Counted from the stretch's first letter, positions 1 through 6,707 are shown. The stretch: 7,202 bases of DNA from Gammaproteobacteria bacterium (GCA_013139395.1 WTAX01000342.1:1-7202); one strand, 5' to 3'. Notes: a model not told the origin generated them from the letters alone. Translations and numbers: made by a program.

Positions 1-806
1 ATTATCATTTTGCTTTAATTCCTGCCGACTGTGCCAGCGATGAATTATTACCGGTAGCTGATTATCTGGCATTACCTGCTGATGAAGTGGATAACCTGGT
101 GCCTTATATCTGGGCAGTTAATCAGGAAAATGAATTACGTCAGCTGGCTGTTTCCAGAGCATTGATCCATGCCTGCCGGGATAGATTAAATTTCTGGCAT
201 TCGTTACAGGAAATGGCTGGCATTCGCAGTCGCTATATTGAAGATGCTGAGATTCGTATACATGCTGAAGCCGATGAAAAAATCACCAATCAACTGGCTC
301 AGGCAAAAGCAGAATTTACGGCAGAGTTAGAGCGGGTCAAAACTGAAGCAGCAGCTAATGTGATGAGTCGTTTAACGGATATGTTACTGGGTATGGATTT
401 AACTGGTTCTGGTGCTTCACTGAGAAACATTGCACCTGCACCTGCGGATACTGCAGGCATTACTCAGGCAGAGGCTCCTGCAGAACAGGCAGAAGAACAG
501 CTTGTAGAAGAGAAGGTAGAGGAAGAGATTGAAACCTTTGATGAAGCCTGGATTGATTCACCATTATGTACCACTTGTAATGACTGTACGGATATGAATC
601 CACTGATGTTTGTTTATAACGATACTAATCAGGCTATCATTGCTGATTTAAGTGCGGGAACTTATCTGCAAATGGTTGAAGCGGCAGAGATTTGTCCATC
701 CAATTGCATTCATCCGGGAAAACCATGGCCTGGTAGTGAAGGGGATAATAGTGAAGCCGATCTTGAAGATCTGATGGAGCGGGCAGCTCCATATAATTCT
801 TTTTAA
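1..806 (+). CDS. C-terminal part of a large PFOR-like protein ending in a ferredoxin domain (5' partial)
   Basis: The frame is open from base 3 to the TAA at 804-806, so this is the last 267 residues of a longer protein; the GTG at 87 is an internal codon. Visible residues about 33-131 form a helical, coiled-coil-like tail that aligns with the end of the 1607-residue PFOR-like protein downstream (LQEMAGI here, LQELAGI there). An Ala/Glu-rich linker follows (about 140-180), then a single-cluster ferredoxin-like domain with C189-x2-C192-x2-C195, and C231 in a CPSNC motif about 35 residues later, before an HPGKPW signature. C235 is an extra cysteine. The gene ends 29 bases before rnfB, which suggests co-transcription. 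I infer a 2-oxoacid:acceptor oxidoreductase-like protein carrying its own terminal electron carrier. The catalytic region is outside the window, so its substrate and activity are unknown. Likely cytoplasmic; no membrane segment is seen. Confidence 0.72.
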   Translation, partial: YHFALIPADCASDELLPVADYLALPADEVDNLVPYIWAVNQENELRQLAVSRALIHACRDRLNFWHSLQEMAGIRSRYIEDAEIRIHAEADEKITNQLAQAKAEFTAELERVKTEAAANVMSRLTDMLLGMDLTGSGASLRNIAPAPADTAGITQAEAPAEQAEEQLVEEKVEEEIETFDEAWIDSPLCTTCNDCTDMNPLMFVYNDTNQAIIADLSAGTYLQMVEAAEICPSNCIHPGKPWPGSEGDNSEADLEDLMERAAPYNSF

Positions 807-835
807 GTATTGATTTCAGCTGTGATTATTTAAAG

Positions 836-1708
836 ATGACTATTTTAGACTTTTTAACTGCACCCGTTATCATGACTAGCCTGGGACTGCTTTTTGGTGT
901 CATTCTTGCGGTTGCCTATCATTATCTGAAGGTTGATGAAGATCCCAGAATTGCTGAAACAGAAGGATTATTACCGGGTACCAATTGTGGTGCCTGCGGA
1001 GAACCCGGCTGTTTACCTTTTGCGATTAAATTAGTGGCTGGCGATGTTAAACCCAGCGGTTGTACCGTAGCTTCAGAAGATGACATTGACAATTTATCCG
1101 AATTTTTAGGTGTCGATGCCGGAGAGCAGGAAAAAATTGTTGCCCGTTTGAAATGTGCCGGCGGCAAGGGGCAGGCTTTTCAAATTGCTGAATATCAGGG
1201 CTTTGAAGGCTGTCGTGCCGCTGCGGTTATTTCCGGTGGCGGCAAAGGTTGTTCCTGGGGTTGTCTGGGTTTGGGCGATTGTGAAGTGGCCTGTACCTTT
1301 GATGTGATCCACATGAATGATAATGGTCTGCCGGTGGTTGATGCTGACAATTGTACGGCCTGTTCAGACTGTGTTGATATCTGTCCTAAAGACTTGTTTG
1401 AACTGCGTCCAATGGCACAGCAGCTTTATGTGCAATGTAATATCCCTTTAGAAGGTGAATCAGTCACAGCATTATGCAGTGCCGGTTGTGATGCCTGCGG
1501 AAAATGTGTGGCAGACGCACCAGCGGGATTAATCGAAATGGTCAATGAACTGCCCGTGGTGGATTACGCATCAGGACTTTTTACTACGGATAACAGCACT
1601 AAAAAAGCCATTGAACGTTGTCCGACCAATGCCATTCAATGGCTTGAAGTGAATCAGTTTGCTGAACAGTCTGATGAAAAAGAGCGTTATTCACAACTAA
1701 ACCGTTAA
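836..1708 (+). CDS. rnfB: Rnf electron transport complex subunit B, long form
   Basis: RnfB is the ferredoxin-facing Fe-S subunit of the Rnf complex, which couples electron flow between ferredoxin and NAD to ion movement across the inner membrane. Residues about 8-30 form one hydrophobic N-terminal anchor. The RnfB signature CGACGEPGC follows (C51, C54, C59, then C76). Next come C107 and C126, then C139-x3-C143-x5-C149-x3-C153 in the GCLGLGDC context, and C173-x2-C176-x2-C179-x3-C183. The last module has C201, C214, C218, C221, C224 and C262. At 290 residues it is much longer than the RsxB/RnfB of enterobacteria (about 190) and resembles the multi-cluster RnfB of anaerobes. In the last module the usual CP cysteine is A228 and the expected final CxxCxxC (about 245-258) is absent. 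ATG 836 is chosen because it places the membrane anchor at the N-terminus and no better in-frame start lies upstream; no clear Shine-Dalgarno is visible. Confidence 0.93.
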   Translation: MTILDFLTAPVIMTSLGLLFGVILAVAYHYLKVDEDPRIAETEGLLPGTNCGACGEPGCLPFAIKLVAGDVKPSGCTVASEDDIDNLSEFLGVDAGEQEKIVARLKCAGGKGQAFQIAEYQGFEGCRAAAVISGGGKGCSWGCLGLGDCEVACTFDVIHMNDNGLPVVDADNCTACSDCVDICPKDLFELRPMAQQLYVQCNIPLEGESVTALCSAGCDACGKCVADAPAGLIEMVNELPVVDYASGLFTTDNSTKKAIERCPTNAIQWLEVNQFAEQSDEKERYSQLNR

Positions 1709-1718
1709 TATATACAAC

Positions 1719-1746
1719 TTGCAGAGATTATTGTTAATGTCTGCAA
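1719..1746. promoter_or_regulatory. Imperfect dyad/hairpin TTGCAGA-N14-TCTGCAA in the rnfB to PFOR-like gap
   Basis: Seven bases (1719-1725) pair perfectly with 1740-1746. After one G/G mismatch (1726/1739), four more pairs follow (1727-1730 with 1735-1738), closing on a four-base loop. The half-sites are centred 21 bases apart, about two helical turns, so it could be an operator for a dimeric regulator as well as an RNA hairpin. No T-tract follows on the plus strand, so it is not a standard terminator. The structure is seen directly; its role is inferred. Confidence 0.45.
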
Positions 1747-1761
1747 AAACTAATACAGGAT

Positions 1762-1795
1762 AGGGTCGAGTAAGAGATAAGTCTCAACTCACCCT
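1762..1795 (+). promoter_or_regulatory. Imperfect hairpin just upstream of the PFOR-like start codon
   Basis: AGGGT (1762-1766) pairs with ACCCT (1791-1795), GAGT (1768-1771) with ACTC (1787-1790), and GAGA (1774-1777) with TCTC (1782-1785). A one-base bulge at C1767 and a small internal loop (1772-1773 against 1786) interrupt it; the apical loop is TAAG. The hairpin ends 17 bases before ATG 1813 and is not followed by a T-tract. It could affect mRNA processing, stability or ribosome access for the large gene, which lacks a visible Shine-Dalgarno. Confidence 0.45.
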
Positions 1796-1801
1796 GATAA
1801 A

Positions 1802-1813
1802 TCGAATTATTTA
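1802..1813 (+). repeat. Left arm of a 12-base inverted repeat bracketing the PFOR-like gene
   Basis: TCGAATTATTTA, whose last base is the A of the ATG start codon, is the exact reverse complement of 6666-6677, which lies 30 bases after the stop codon of the same gene. Beyond 12 bases the pairing breaks on both sides. It may be chance in AT-rich sequence, but both arms fall in short intergenic spaces. Confidence 0.5.
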
Positions 1814-4800
1814 TGTTAAATCTTACTGAAACTGCAATTCGCCTCTATCGTCAACTCTTTGGTTCACCAGAGCTTGCCGGACAGTTAGCCGATGGTATAG
1901 AAACTGTATTAGACGGTAATACTGCTATCGCAGTCACTGAAGCTTGTATTACAGAAGTTGCTGCTTTAGGCGGCGGCTTTGTGGAACAAGGTGCTGCACT
2001 GGCATGGTTATCTGAACAGCAGCGAGTATCAACCAATCTGTTTGATGAGCAGCTCAGTGTGCAGCAGGCGGATTCACCTCGTGGTGCTTTGGCTTCAGCA
2101 ATGGGCGTGACGCTATCGGGACATCGCAGTACGGTGTTTCTTTCAGCTCAGGATCTGTCTGCCTGTCAGGATTTATTGAAAACGGCAGTAGGGCGTCATT
2201 TACCATTAGTGATCCATCTTGATAATCGTTTATCTGCAATGCAGTCAACCAGTACCGGCAGTGGTCATGATGCGCTGCATCAGGCAATGGATAGCGGTTG
2301 TTTTGTTTTGTTTGCCTCTAATGTTCAAGAAGCAGTAGATTTTACCTTGATTGCCCGCCATGTTGCAGAGATCACTCTGACACCTGCTTTGGTGGTTATT
2401 GATGGTGCAGAAACTGCTCTGGCAGCACAAGATGTGCGTTTGCCTTCGGCAGAACTGGTTAAGCAGTTTATCGGTCGTGCTGATGAATTAATTAAGTCAC
2501 CTTCTACGGCACAAAAACAATTATTTTCGGAACAAAGAAGACGTATACATAACTGGCATGATCTGGATAGGCCGGTTTTACAAGGTGCTCTGCAGGAGCC
2601 GCAACTATTTGCTTTGGGCAGTGCCGCCAGAGAAACTTATTTTGATGATCAGGTACAGCCTGTTCTGGAGCAGGCCTTTACACACTATGCACAACTCACT
2701 GCGCGTCAGTATACTTCAATCTCTACTTATGGACTGAAAAAAGCAGATATTATTGTTATTGCTCAGGGTAGTGCAATTGAAACGCTTAAAGCCTGTAGTG
2801 ACTATTTAAACAGTCTAAAAAAGAAAAACTCAGCAGGTATTAAAAAAATCAATCTGGGTATTATCGGCCTGCATAGTTTAAGACCATTTAACTCCTCCGA
2901 ACTGGTTGATGTCATCACTCAGAATAAAACTGCTGCTCAACAGTTAATTGTACTTGAGCGTATGAACGTCGCATTGGCTGATGATGCACCATTAATGCGT
3001 GAAATTCGTGCGGCTCTACAAAAGTATGAACAGCAAAATGCTTCAACACAGGCACAGACAAACAAATTACCTCAATTGCGTTCGGTCATTTATGGACTTG
3101 GCGGCAGTGCTTTAAATATTTCTGATTTATGGACACTGTTTGACAGAATATCAACACAGACTGACAGCAGTGCTGTTCAAAGCCAGTATTTAGGCGTGCC
3201 TTTTATTTCCTATGATATAAAGAATGCCGGAAGTAAAACAAAGGAATATCATCCTAAACGTCAGGTCATGCTGGATACCTTAGAACGTTATTATCCGCAT
3301 ATTAGTGAATTGGGTATCAATGCTAAGGGTAATGAACATGACTTGTGTTCAGTGTCAACGGATTCTATTAGTTTTGCTATTAGCTATCTTTCTGACAATA
3401 ACGCATCCACTTCCTATGCTATGGATTTGTCTACCTATCTGCATAAGTTAAAACAAAGCTTTATACGCAGCAGTATTTCATCATCCTGGGAACAATGGTC
3501 AAAACGACAAACTGATTATATTACTCAGTCTGAAACACCTTATGCCATCGGCAGTGCCGGTCTGGTTAATTTCTTTATGCTGCTATCTGCTGATGCAAAG
3601 ACATTATTAGCAGCCTGTCGGAAGCTGAATGATAACGGTACTTTGATTTTTAACGGCATGATTTTTAACGGCATGATATTTAACGGTATGATTTTTAGCG
3701 ATAATATAGTTTCAGATTCTGTTAGTGATATAGCTGTTATTGAGCAGAGTCTTCAATTAATTAAAGAGAAAAACCTGACTCTATATAATACGGGTACATT
3801 CTTTTGTGAACAAACAGATGATGAACAAAATGATGGGGAACTTGTCTGGGAACAAATGCTGGCAACACTGACTGCTGTGTTAGTTGATAATAACCATATC
3901 AATCTTAAAGCCCGGAAAATCATTTCTCTTAGAGAATCCCTGCTTGCTGTGGTTGAAGCGAATTCAAGCCATGTCACAAATAAAAAAGAAGAAGCATTTA
4001 AAGAGACTTTTAATGCCTTAATAGAAGAATTATCACCTTATCAGTCAGAAAAACAGTTAAAAGCCGTTATCAGAGGTATTGCCGCCAATTCTCAAGCAGG
4101 TAGCATAGAAACAGGCTCTGGTATTCCTGAGATGGTAAAAAATCTGGGTCAGGCTTCTGAATCTTATGACAATCTGCCTCGTTTTTGGGATCAGGTCGGC
4201 GTATTACATCAAATGGGTGATTCTGATCAACTGACGGCTGATCCCTATCTGGCAACAGGTACTATGCCGTCACTTAGTGCGACATTTAATGATATGAGTC
4301 AATATCGTTCTGCATCGTTACCGGTATTTAATCCAAAAGCCTGTACGGCCTGTGGTGAATGCTGGTCAAACTGTCCTGAAAGTGCGATTGCCAGTGTGGC
4401 AATCAATCCAAAAGCATTGCTTGAAACCGGCATAAAATTATCCGGAGCAGATGCCTTACGTTCAGTATCTTCTAAACTGGCTTCTCAAATTGCCAAACGT
4501 TGTCGTAATAATGAAATTGATGTACTTAATGGCGGTGACTTGCTCAGTGATGCTTTTGACTGGTTCAAAGCAAAGTCAGGCATGCCTGAAGAACGTATGC
4601 AAAGTATTGAAGCTGACTTTAACAAAGCCCATTCTGCGATTGCTGATTTACCCGTTGTTGCCAGTGATTTGTTATTTTATTCGCAGGAGAAGAAACAAAA
4701 TGATTCAGGTGAATTTCTCTCACTGGTCATAAATCCTGATAGTTGTAAAGCCTGTGGACTGTGTGTCGAACTCTGTATAGCAGAAAAAGGTTCGGCACAA

Positions 4801-6636
4801 TCACACGATGAGACACAAGTATCTGCATTAAGTCATTATTACCATGAGAGTGAAGATGACACTCCTCAGATCACTCAGGAACAGCTGCAAAGCAACTATA
4901 AAAAACAATGGCAAATATGGCAGAAAACACCGGACACTGCTTCTGCAACCATTGAACGTATTCTTGATGAACAGTCTATGGCAGCGGGTAGTGCGCTCAT
5001 GTTATCCCGACATAATGCCTTTGCATTATCCGGCGGTGATCAGGGTGAATTAGCCTCAGGCGAAAAGATTGCCATGAGACAGTTGTTAAGTGCAACTGAA
5101 TACCATCAACAGCCTTTGTTATATCAATTTATTGCAAAACTGGAACAGTTAAGAAATGAACTCAAGAATGAAATAAACAATAGTTTATCAGAGGCTCTGC
5201 CAACAGATAATTTAACCTTACTGGCTGAAAAATTATCTGATTTAAAAACCCGTCAGGTTGATTTAACGACCTTATTGGAACAAAATAAACAAGTCATGGA
5301 TACAACATCCATTGATGCACTCAGAACACATCAATTAGTGACACTGGTTTTACAGATCAATGAATTACACTGGAAATTATCCGAAGGTGTTTATGGTATT
5401 GGTCGTGCCCGTTACAGCTTATGTATAACATCCAGTTCTATTGCTGCCTGGGCAGGTACCTTTCCTCATAATCCGTTCCATGTTCCTGTTAATATTGACG
5501 TTACAGGTGAGAGTGCGCAAGTTGCTGCAGGCCTGATGCAGGGGCAGATTCAAGATGTTTTATCTGCTGTGAGTATTATGCGTCAGGCGAAAGCCGCTAT
5601 TGATCCTCGTTATGCAAAACAAACAGACAAACTGGATCATCTTGAATGGCATGATCTGAGTGAAGAAGAGCAGCAGCTCTGTCCTCCTTTATTTTTAGTG
5701 GGTGGTGATGACTTATTAGGTTCACACGGCTTTTCACAAATCGCCTTACTACTCAACTCATCATATCCTGTAAAAATAGTTGTTTTTAATGAGCTGGATA
5801 GCGGTCTGGCGACCAGTGGTCTGCATGAATACCGACTCAATCGTCGTCAGGATTCACGTAATAATCTGGCTATGATGGCAATGTCACAGCAGCATGCCTA
5901 TGTTGCACAGACTTCTATTGCTGATAATAACCATTTTCAACAAAGTGTTCAGCAACTGCTGAGTAATAATAATGCCGGTTTGATCTGTGTTCACACGCCA
6001 AGCCCGCAACGACATGGCTTTAAACCAGAGCACACCATCAGACAGGCGGAACTGGCTGTTCAAAGTGGTATGTATCCTTTGTATCAATACAATCCTCAGG
6101 ATGAGGGTGTATTTGGAACTCGTCTTTCTTTGCATGAGAGCATTGCACAAAATAGCGCAGACTCCACAGCAGCATCAGAGCTGAATCCCGTGCACTGGGC
6201 GATTAACGAAAAACGCTTTCAAGCACATTTTAGCGAACTGGCTGCCAATGCGGTACAGCCTGTTGAATTATCTGACTGGTTAAAGCTGACTACAGCTGAC
6301 AAAGATAAGAAAACACCTTTTGTTGTCCTCTCTGATGATGCTGATGATAAAAAAATTGCCATCAGCAAAGACTTTGCTTTAATGGTGAGCACTCAATACG
6401 ATGTACGGCGCACCCTGCAGGAGTTAGCAGGAATAGAAACACCGTTCACTGATTATGTTGAACAATGCGTTGCCGAACGCCTGAGTTCAGAGCATCAGGC
6501 AGATTTAGATGCATTACGTGCAGAATATGAAGCTAAAATTGCTGTCATCAATGCCACTCATCAAAGTGAAACTCATACTAAAATACGTAATCAGTTATTA
6601 GGACTTGCCGGCTATGATGCGAGTAATCTGAATTAG
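1813..6636 (+). CDS. Giant PFOR (NifJ)-like protein, probably non-catalytic, with two 4Fe-4S motifs
   Basis: The protein has 1607 residues against about 1170-1230 for ordinary single-chain PFOR. In order I see: a pyrimidine-type TPP domain (about 30-220, starting LDGNTAIAV); domain II (about 250-410, with SLRPFN); a gamma-like domain (about 420-630, with YGLGG); a ferredoxin domain with C844-x2-C847-x2-C850-x3-C854 and C978-x2-C981-x2-C984-x3-C988; and a diphosphate-type TPP domain (about 1196-1440, with GGDD at 1297-1300 and a stretch ending YPLYQYNP). A helical tail (about 1500-1607) is shared with the protein encoded upstream. The YPITPSS motif, the catalytic Glu and the proximal-cluster cysteines of real PFOR are not found at the aligned places, so pyruvate oxidation is doubtful. 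Two extra segments, about 858-975 and 1095-1190, account for much of the added length. ATG 1813 is the only sensible start, because an in-frame TAA lies at 1798-1800; no Shine-Dalgarno is evident. It lies between rnfB and rnfC, so electron exchange with Rnf is likely but inferred. Confidence 0.85.
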   Translation: MLNLTETAIRLYRQLFGSPELAGQLADGIETVLDGNTAIAVTEACITEVAALGGGFVEQGAALAWLSEQQRVSTNLFDEQLSVQQADSPRGALASAMGVTLSGHRSTVFLSAQDLSACQDLLKTAVGRHLPLVIHLDNRLSAMQSTSTGSGHDALHQAMDSGCFVLFASNVQEAVDFTLIARHVAEITLTPALVVIDGAETALAAQDVRLPSAELVKQFIGRADELIKSPSTAQKQLFSEQRRRIHNWHDLDRPVLQGALQEPQLFALGSAARETYFDDQVQPVLEQAFTHYAQLTARQYTSISTYGLKKADIIVIAQGSAIETLKACSDYLNSLKKKNSAGIKKINLGIIGLHSLRPFNSSELVDVITQNKTAAQQLIVLERMNVALADDAPLMREIRAALQKYEQQNASTQAQTNKLPQLRSVIYGLGGSALNISDLWTLFDRISTQTDSSAVQSQYLGVPFISYDIKNAGSKTKEYHPKRQVMLDTLERYYPHISELGINAKGNEHDLCSVSTDSISFAISYLSDNNASTSYAMDLSTYLHKLKQSFIRSSISSSWEQWSKRQTDYITQSETPYAIGSAGLVNFFMLLSADAKTLLAACRKLNDNGTLIFNGMIFNGMIFNGMIFSDNIVSDSVSDIAVIEQSLQLIKEKNLTLYNTGTFFCEQTDDEQNDGELVWEQMLATLTAVLVDNNHINLKARKIISLRESLLAVVEANSSHVTNKKEEAFKETFNALIEELSPYQSEKQLKAVIRGIAANSQAGSIETGSGIPEMVKNLGQASESYDNLPRFWDQVGVLHQMGDSDQLTADPYLATGTMPSLSATFNDMSQYRSASLPVFNPKACTACGECWSNCPESAIASVAINPKALLETGIKLSGADALRSVSSKLASQIAKRCRNNEIDVLNGGDLLSDAFDWFKAKSGMPEERMQSIEADFNKAHSAIADLPVVASDLLFYSQEKKQNDSGEFLSLVINPDSCKACGLCVELCIAEKGSAQSHDETQVSALSHYYHESEDDTPQITQEQLQSNYKKQWQIWQKTPDTASATIERILDEQSMAAGSALMLSRHNAFALSGGDQGELASGEKIAMRQLLSATEYHQQPLLYQFIAKLEQLRNELKNEINNSLSEALPTDNLTLLAEKLSDLKTRQVDLTTLLEQNKQVMDTTSIDALRTHQLVTLVLQINELHWKLSEGVYGIGRARYSLCITSSSIAAWAGTFPHNPFHVPVNIDVTGESAQVAAGLMQGQIQDVLSAVSIMRQAKAAIDPRYAKQTDKLDHLEWHDLSEEEQQLCPPLFLVGGDDLLGSHGFSQIALLLNSSYPVKIVVFNELDSGLATSGLHEYRLNRRQDSRNNLAMMAMSQQHAYVAQTSIADNNHFQQSVQQLLSNNNAGLICVHTPSPQRHGFKPEHTIRQAELAVQSGMYPLYQYNPQDEGVFGTRLSLHESIAQNSADSTAASELNPVHWAINEKRFQAHFSELAANAVQPVELSDWLKLTTADKDKKTPFVVLSDDADDKKIAISKDFALMVSTQYDVRRTLQELAGIETPFTDYVEQCVAERLSSEHQADLDALRAEYEAKIAVINATHQSETHTKIRNQLLGLAGYDASNLN
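3646..3690 (+). repeat. In-frame 15-base tandem repeat, three copies, encoding IFNGM x3
   Basis: Three consecutive 15-base units (3646-3660, 3661-3675, 3676-3690) differ by two third-position changes in the last copy (ATA for ATT, GGT for GGC). A partial fourth unit, ATTTTT, follows to 3696. They encode residues 612-626 of the PFOR-like protein, directly at the strand that in PFOR reads roughly GTFLLN, so the end of that strand appears to be triplicated. Confidence 0.95.
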
Positions 6637-6665
6637 TATTCGCCTATTTACGGATGAACACTAAC

Positions 6666-6677
6666 TAAATAATTCGA
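6666..6677 (-). repeat. Right arm of a 12-base inverted repeat bracketing the PFOR-like gene
   Basis: TAAATAATTCGA is the exact reverse complement of 1802-1813. It lies in the 71-base gap between the PFOR-like stop codon and rnfC, upstream of the rnfC ribosome binding site. No target-site duplication or transposase accompanies the pair. Confidence 0.5.
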
Positions 6678-6691
6678 CATCAAGCCTTAAT

Positions 6692-6696
6692 AAGGA
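6692..6696 (+). promoter_or_regulatory. Ribosome binding site of rnfC
   Basis: AAGGA lies 11 bases before ATG 6708 and 5 bases before an in-frame TTG at 6702. It is the only recognisable Shine-Dalgarno sequence before a gene start in this window. The spacing to ATG is somewhat long, but the N-terminal sequence favours ATG. Confidence 0.6.
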
Positions 6697-6707
6697 TCAA
6701 TTTGTAC

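Noticed and set aside
87..806. GTG at 87 as the start of a separate 239-residue protein
   Set aside because: The same frame is open back to base 3 with protein-like sequence, and no ribosome binding site precedes the GTG. The homologous tail in the downstream protein is also internal to a long chain.
922..1312. Minus-strand open frames opposite rnfB
   Set aside because: They overlap the strongly supported rnfB, have no recognisable motif and look like by-products of its codon pattern.
836..1708. RnfB as a decaying pseudogene because of missing cysteines
   Set aside because: The frame is intact, the remaining motifs are well kept and the losses affect exactly one cluster, which fits a functional variant better.
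1719..1795. Rho-independent terminator after rnfB
   Set aside because: Both hairpins lack a following T-tract on the plus strand, and the next genes belong to the same functional set.
1690..1812. Sigma70-type promoter before the PFOR-like gene
   Set aside because: AT-rich elements such as TATATA at 1709-1714 and TAATAC at 1751-1756 are present, but none pairs with a good -35 box at 16-18 bases.
3753..4255. Minus-strand open frames opposite the PFOR-like gene
   Set aside because: No homology, start signals or domain character; the plus frame is continuous and clearly coding.
4451..5053. Plus-strand open frames in another frame inside the PFOR-like gene, considered as a sign of frameshift
   Set aside because: The main frame keeps coherent PFOR-like sequence and both cluster motifs through this region, so no frameshift is needed.
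1802..6677. A transposon carrying the PFOR-like gene
   Set aside because: The only support is one 12-base inverted repeat; there is no transposase, target duplication or shift in composition.
6685..6695. Small palindrome CCTTAATAAGG overlapping the rnfC ribosome binding site
   Set aside because: A four-base stem with a three-base loop is too weak to claim as a regulatory hairpin.
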